From Chthonomonas sp035294505 (GTDB lineage Bacteria; Armatimonadota; Chthonomonadetes; Chthonomonadales; Chthonomonadaceae): a DNA stretch of 9,968 nt. The translations under genes and the position numbers were made by a program. The stretch spans positions 1 through 9,968 of the forward strand of contig NZ_DATGKU010000206.1 in NCBI RefSeq assembly GCF_035294505.1. The letters are read 5' to 3'. The notes beneath the pieces were generated by a model. The model worked only from the letters and a program-made list of their open reading frames with translations, did no database searches and had not been told where the DNA came from. Positions 6,812 to 9,968 of the stretch are shown piece after piece (position 1 is the first letter of the stretch; each line of letters starts with the position of its first letter).

Positions 6812-6843
6812 TTGTTTATCTCGTCTTCGGCTTGGAATGACAG
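6812..6843. repeat. Second 32-bp unit, round B
   Basis: It is identical to the second unit of round A (6380-6411) and directly follows the first unit of round B. Confidence 0.85.
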
Positions 6844-6877
6844 TCGTATCGCCAGCTCTTCAAGCCCCCACCCCCCG

Positions 6878-6902
6878 CCCCTCCCCCAATTTGGGAGAGG
6901 GG
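6878..6902. repeat. C/G-rich hairpin, round B
   Basis: CCCCTCCCCC (6878-6887) pairs with GGGAGAGGGG (6893-6902) with one mismatch. It occupies the same place after the 32-bp pair as the hairpin in round A. Confidence 0.6.
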
Positions 6903-7029
6903 AGACCAGCAAGCTTACTCGCGGTTTCCTTTGGTAGGCTTTTCTTTGAAAAATTAGCAAGATAGCCCCCTTTCTCCCTAATAGGCGGAAAGACTGAGAT
7001 AGGGGGCGAACAAAGTCAGCATGCTCGGT

Positions 7030-7142
7030 GAACTGGCTCTAGAGCCGAAGCAATTGGCGGGTTCTGCAGCCTCCACCCTAACTCCCTCAGAACTGGTGGG
7101 GATGGAAACCCAAGATTTCTCGCCTTCGGCTCGAAATGACAG
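7030..7142. repeat. 113-bp repeat, round C, with a single 32-bp unit
   Basis: This is the near-identical partner of 6699-6811, including the palindrome at 7035-7046. It ends in one 32-bp unit (7111-7142). The second unit present in the other rounds is missing, and the sequence passes directly to the next module (GCGTATCGCCGGCT). Confidence 0.85.
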
Positions 7143-7200
7143 GCGTATCGCCGGCTTTTCAAGGCCGACAGTGCTGCGCTCAAGGCCGACACCCTTTCCT

Positions 7201-7246
7201 CAGCGGCCTGTTTCCCTCCCTTCATCGCCTATCTCGCTGGCCGCTG
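7201..7246. repeat. Inverted repeat with 8-bp arms
   Basis: CAGCGGCC (7201-7208) and GGCCGCTG (7239-7246) pair. It is a diverged copy of the 6570-6615 structure, followed like that one by the GTTGCTGTCTGCAAGACGAA block. Confidence 0.55.
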
Positions 7247-7306
7247 CGTTGCTGTCTGCAAGACGAAAGGTCGGGATAGGGGGCGAACAAGATAGGCTTG
7301 CTCTGT

Positions 7307-7464
7307 GAACTGGCTCTAGAACCATGAGATTGGCAGTTTCTACAGCCCAACCCCCTCAAAGCACACATCCTTGTCCTCAGAACGGGTGGGAAGTGAAATT
7401 CAAGATTTCTCGCCTTTGGCTCGAAATGACAGTTGTTTATCTCGTCTTCGGCTTGGAATGACAG
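7307..7464. repeat. Diverged repeat, round D, with a 32-bp pair
   Basis: It begins with a decayed palindrome (GGCTCTAGAACC), carries an insertion-like segment before the GGTGGG block, and then has both 32-bp units (7401-7432 and 7433-7464). It is less similar to B and C than they are to each other. Confidence 0.75.
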
Positions 7465-7529
7465 TTGTATCGCTGGCTTTTCAAGCCCCTCCCCAACCCT
7501 CCCCGTACACAGGGAGGGAGGGCTAGCCT

Positions 7530-7547
7530 CCCCCCGCGTGCGGGGGG
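7530..7547. repeat. Very strong G/C hairpin
   Basis: CCCCCCG (7530-7536) and CGGGGGG (7541-7547) form a 7-bp G/C stem with a 4-nt loop. Together with GGGAGGGAGGG just upstream (7512-7522) this gives several G-runs on the plus strand. Confidence 0.6.
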
Positions 7548-7588
7548 GATAAGAGGGGGGCTTTGGCATCGGCATTCTGCAGCCCCAA

Positions 7589-7609
7589 CCCTCCCCCTAC
7601 AGGGGAGGG
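7589..7609. repeat. C/G-rich hairpin, last round
   Basis: CCCTCCCC (7589-7596) and GGGGAGGG (7602-7609) form a perfect 8-bp stem with a 5-nt loop. The flanking GAGACCGATAAGTT matches the sequence after the round A hairpin. A decayed TCTAGA palindrome copy follows near 7650. Confidence 0.6.
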
Positions 7610-7787
7610 GAGACCGATAAGTTAACTGGTAGCTTGCTCTGCAAACCGCCTCTAGAACTGTGAGACCCTATGACAATACCACGCGGTTTGAGACTGCGCT
7701 TCCTGCCGGATAAACGCTGCAGGAGAGGGCTGCAGTAACAGATAATCTATTTGTAGCATTCCTGCCGGTGCGCACGGGAGGGCAAAA

Positions 7788-8327
7788 ATGAAAGAATCCG
7801 CGCCTCGTTTTAAAGGGAAGCACCTTTTGAGGGCGTTTAGCCTTATCGAGCTTTTAGTAATTGTATCTATTATAGCCATTTTGGCGTCGCTTCTGGCGCC
7901 TGTGCTGGCGCAGGTGCGCGAACAGGTGCGCAGCACCCTCTGCCTCTCTAATCTGCGCCAACTGGGAATGGGGGTAATGCTCTATGCAGAGGACTACGAC
8001 GCCATGTATGCCAGCCCCGGATACCTGCCGGGCACATGGCCGATGGATTTGCATCAGCCCTATCTCTCCTCAGGATGGCGCGTTTGGGTTTGTCCCTCCG
8101 ATACCCTGGCGCGCGTTTGGGACGGTTCCATCAACAGCCCCTCCTTCCTGCGTCGCACCAGCTACATTTGGAACGCCTATGTTTTTCGCGGCGACCCTTC
8201 GGATTGGCGTCGTGCCATCTCCTCTGCCGCCGTGCCCACGCCCAGCACATTGCCCGTATGGGGTGAGGGCTATGCCAACCCCGGTTGGGTTGCCGATGCC
8301 ACCCCTCTCACCGATCCCTCCGCGTAG
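7788..8327 (+). CDS. Prepilin-type H-X9-DG protein, N-terminal part up to an in-frame TAG
   Basis: The N-terminus carries a type IV prepilin-like signal: a basic leader of about 15 residues, then RAFSLIELLVIVSIIAILASLLAP, with Glu at +5 and one hydrophobic helix. Ala replaces the usual Gly before the cleavage site. CLSNLRQLGMGVMLYAEDYDAMY and WVCPSD follow, both typical of the pseudopilin family abundant in Armatimonadota and Planctomycetes. Proteins of this kind are processed by prepilin peptidase and anchored in the inner membrane or built into pilus- or secretion-type fibres; the cargo is unknown. The start is fixed by GGGAGG six bases upstream (7776-7781). Codon 180 is TAG (8325-8327). 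The same frame stays open to 8690 and holds the rest of the domain, so this part alone is a truncated protein of 179 residues. Confidence 0.85.
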   Translation: MKESAPRFKGKHLLRAFSLIELLVIVSIIAILASLLAPVLAQVREQVRSTLCLSNLRQLGMGVMLYAEDYDAMYASPGYLPGTWPMDLHQPYLSSGWRVWVCPSDTLARVWDGSINSPSFLRRTSYIWNAYVFRGDPSDWRRAISSAAVPTPSTLPVWGEGYANPGWVADATPLTDPSA

Positions 8328-8690
8328 GATGCCTACATTCACGATGCCTACGGTGACAACCTAAACACCCTGCCCAATGACCCCTTTGCCGCTCGGTGTC
8401 CCTATCGCCCACTCTATTTCGGCACCCACCCGCCGGACAGGCGCCACAACGGAGGGGGGAACTACGTGTTTAGTGATGGCCATGCGCACTGGCTCTTCCC
8501 AGACGATTTTCGCGTGGCGGCTCTCTACGCCTCCGGTGGCCGTATTGTGGACGACCGAACCGATCCGTTTGTTACCAATGGAGCGCGCATGGCCGCGATC
8601 TCGGGGACGGCGCTATGCCCGGTGTTCTGCTGCCCGCGCAACTTCGGCATGCCCCCCGGCGATGGCGAGCGCCCTTGGTTTCGCCCTTAG
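8328..8690 (+). pseudogene. C-terminal part of the same prepilin-type gene, after the TAG
   Basis: Directly in frame with the preceding gene, 120 codons read DAYIHDAYGDN onwards to TAG at 8688-8690. They contain the family H-X9-DG motif (RHNGGGNYVFSDGHAHW), which belongs at the C-terminal end of the intact protein, so the full gene would span 7788-8690 and give about 300 residues. Apart from the one TAG there is no frameshift or other stop, which suggests a recent nonsense change, readthrough or a base-call error. The tail has a cysteine cluster (ALCPVFCCP). No ribosome site for separate translation is seen. Confidence 0.75.
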
Positions 8691-8700
8691 CGCTCCTGCC

Positions 8701-8729
8701 TTGACAGACTCTTGAGGAGGTGCTAAAAT
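8701..8729 (+). promoter_or_regulatory. nfo promoter
   Basis: TTGACA (8701-8706), a 17-bp spacer and TAAAAT (8724-8729) make a near-consensus sigma70 promoter. The predicted start is near 8736, giving a leader of about 45 nt. It begins 11 bp after the pilin stop, so nfo need not depend on upstream transcription. Confidence 0.8.
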
Positions 8730-8780
8730 AGGCAAATCGTGCATCGGGAAGGTTGCTTTTTATGATGCTAAAGGATAACG

Positions 8781-9731
8781 ATGAGCGATAGCGCCCCTGA
8801 GAACCTGCTCGTAGGCTCCAGCAATGAGCTGGAAACGCAGCCGCTGCCACGGCTTCTCGGCGCCCATATGCCCACCTCCGGCGGGCTGGCCAACAGCCTG
8901 ATTAACGGAAAAGCCATAGGCTGTACGGCCGTGCAACTCTTTACCAGCAGTCCACGCCAATGGTCAAATCCTCCCCTTACCTCCGAAGAGATTGAGGCCT
9001 TTGAGGCCGCCAAAGAACAGACCCAAATCTCCTTCATTATCGCCCACGATTCCTATCTCATCAACCTCGCGGCGCCGGCTGCCGACGTGCTGGAACGCTC
9101 GCGAAGCGCCTTTCGCCATGAGCTTGACCGGGCGGAACAACTCGGTTTGCTGTGGGTGGTTACCCATATGGGTGCCCACTTAGGGCAGGGCGAAGAGGCT
9201 GCCATGCAGCGTTTGGTGGAAAGCTTGATCGTTATCTTAGAGGCTACCGATGCGGCTAACTATCGGGTGGGCATCGCGTTAGAGACCACTGCGGGGCAGG
9301 GCACCGGTTTGGGGTGGCGATTTGAACAACTGGGAGCCATCCTGGAACAGGTTGGGCCTCACCCCAGGCTCGGGGTCTGTATGGATACCTGTCATATCTT
9401 TGTGGCCGGCTACGACATTCGCACGCCGGAGACCTACGAGGCCACCCTCGCCGAGTTCGATCGTCTTGTGGGGCTGCATCATCTGAAGGTGCTGCACATC
9501 AACGATGCCAAGAAGGGGCTTGGAAGCCGAGTGGATAGGCACGAACACATTGGGCAGGGCGAGATAGGCGATGCCGCTTTTCAGCGTCTGCTAACCGACC
9601 CGCGCCTGCTCAACGTGCCGGCGCTGATAGAGACGCCGGAAGCCGAGACCATGCACGCGGTGAATCTGCGCCATCTCCGCCAACTTATCCTCGGCTGTTC
9701 CTCGAAGGAAGGGGAACCTAGGGCGTCGTAA
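8781..9731 (+). CDS. nfo: Endonuclease IV (AP endonuclease, deoxyribonuclease IV)
   Basis: This enzyme cleaves the DNA backbone 5' to abasic sites in base excision repair. The 316 residues form the AP endonuclease family 2 TIM barrel. All nine expected metal ligands can be placed: His89 (AHDSYLINLA), His129 (THMGAH), Glu168 (ALETT), Asp202 and His205 (MDTCH), His239 (LHIND), Asp252 and His254 (VDRHEH) and Glu284 (IETP), giving the trinuclear zinc site. The HPGSH segment of the E. coli enzyme is THMGAH here, with the ligand His kept. About 23 polar, probably disordered residues precede the conserved LLGAHMPTSGG, making it longer than the usual 280 or so. The start at 8781 has AAAGGA five bases upstream and lies below a strong promoter. 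No terminator is evident after the TAA. Confidence 0.95.
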   Translation: MSDSAPENLLVGSSNELETQPLPRLLGAHMPTSGGLANSLINGKAIGCTAVQLFTSSPRQWSNPPLTSEEIEAFEAAKEQTQISFIIAHDSYLINLAAPAADVLERSRSAFRHELDRAEQLGLLWVVTHMGAHLGQGEEAAMQRLVESLIVILEATDAANYRVGIALETTAGQGTGLGWRFEQLGAILEQVGPHPRLGVCMDTCHIFVAGYDIRTPETYEATLAEFDRLVGLHHLKVLHINDAKKGLGSRVDRHEHIGQGEIGDAAFQRLLTDPRLLNVPALIETPEAETMHAVNLRHLRQLILGCSSKEGEPRAS

Positions 9732-9968
9732 AAGTTACCGAACATCCTGGCGGGATCGGGTGATAAGTTGCCCACCGATTGCGTAGTGAAGTTTGAGATA
9801 GGAAAACCCATACTTAAGAAGGGGATGATGGGTAGAATTTTGTATCCATCTTGGAGAAACTTACCTCTATCGCTATCCGTAGATTAGAGTTATACAGAGA
9901 GACCACCCGTTTTGTAAGCGGCGTAAGCAGCGATAACCCTGTGGTATCGAGGAGATTGTAAAACCCAT
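9732..9968. other. Intergenic region after nfo, no gene recognised
   Basis: No ORF with a credible start was seen. A weak hairpin, GATGGGTA (9827-9834) with TATCCATC (9843-9850, one G-T pair), lacks a U-tract. The string AAAACCCAT occurs near 9803-9811 and at the window's right edge. No promoter or RNA family is claimed. Confidence 0.4.

Larger units (their letters stand above)
6322..7660. repeat. Mosaic cluster of intergenic repeats, no genes
   Basis: About 1.3 kb between divergent thyX and the pilin gene consists of recurring modules in a roughly constant order. These are a spacer with a GTTGCTGTCTGCAAGACGAA block and AGGGGGCGA, then a palindrome-bearing block (GGCTCTAGAGCC), then one or two 32-bp units ending AATGACAG, then a C/G-rich hairpin block, then a diverged T-rich spacer. 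Four rounds are seen, at spacings of about 432, 331 and 290 bp for the 32-bp units. Frames here give only repeat-derived peptides (SPSARNDSC, CHFEPKARN types), which are known spurious products of dispersed repeats in many genomes. No transposase, target duplication or RNA gene was recognised. Confidence 0.9.

Noticed and set aside
6348..7464. CRISPR-like spacing of 32-bp units
   Set aside because: Units are directly adjacent or separated by further repeats, with no unique spacers of constant length and no cas genes.
6690..7575. Several 70-120 codon frames in the repeat cluster
   Set aside because: Their peptides are translations of the repeated modules (SARNDS, CHFEPKARN and proline-rich runs) on either strand, recurring between copies; no start signals.
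7688..7716. TTGAGA-N17-TAAACG as the pilin promoter
   Set aside because: The -10 matches at only 3 of 6 positions. A GATAAT at 7741 lacks a -35. No promoter for this gene is called.
8377..8715. 112-codon plus-strand frame after the TAG in the pilin gene
   Set aside because: It is out of frame with the H-X9-DG coding frame, which is clearly the genuine one.
9827..9850. Hairpin after nfo as a terminator
   Set aside because: Only 8 bp, with a wobble pair and no U-tract after it.

Overview
The window looks like chromosomal DNA from a moderately GC-rich, Gram-negative-type bacterium. The best guess is an Armatimonadota (Chthonomonas-like) organism. This rests on the prepilin-type protein with an H-X9-DG motif, a family expanded in Armatimonadota and Planctomycetes, together with ThyX, a clade-3-type catalase with OxyR, a Tat-exported unknown protein and dense dispersed GC-rich intergenic repeats. 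The assignment is an inference, since no rRNA or other phylogenetic marker is present.

Layout. (1) Positions 1-1287, minus strand: the N-terminal 336 residues of a Tat-exported protein of unknown function. It is preceded by a 20-codon basic ORF ending in a C9 tract and by a good sigma70-type promoter. (2) 1438-4114: an oxidative-stress module. katA (minus) and oxyR (plus) diverge from a 211-bp region in which their promoters overlap face to face. A three-quarter-perfect OxyR operator (CTAT-N7-ATAG-N7-CTAT) abuts the katA -35 and covers the oxyR leader and start codon, which suggests activation of katA and autorepression of oxyR. katA ends in a strong intrinsic terminator. (3) 4098-6166, minus: thyX (flavin-dependent thymidylate synthase) overlaps by 4 bp a Gfo/Idh/MocA-fold protein that has lost its signature residues. 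The latter overlaps the oxyR 3' end tail to tail by 17 bp. (4) 6322-7660: about 1.3 kb without genes, made of a mosaic of repeats: 32-bp units in pairs, longer units of about 110 bp, palindromes and C/G-rich hairpins. (5) 7788-8690, plus: a prepilin-like H-X9-DG protein interrupted by one in-frame TAG. (6) 8701-9731, plus: endonuclease IV (nfo) with its own near-consensus promoter. (7) 9732-9968: no gene recognised.

Functional links. OxyR and KatA form a peroxide sensing and removal circuit. ThyX (dTMP synthesis) and Nfo (abasic-site repair) both serve DNA maintenance, but nothing in the sequence joins them to the OxyR circuit. No clearly new multi-gene defence or mobile system is visible. 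The most unusual items are the C9 tract with its mini-ORF, the amber-interrupted pilin, the degenerate oxidoreductase coupled to thyX, and the repeat mosaic.
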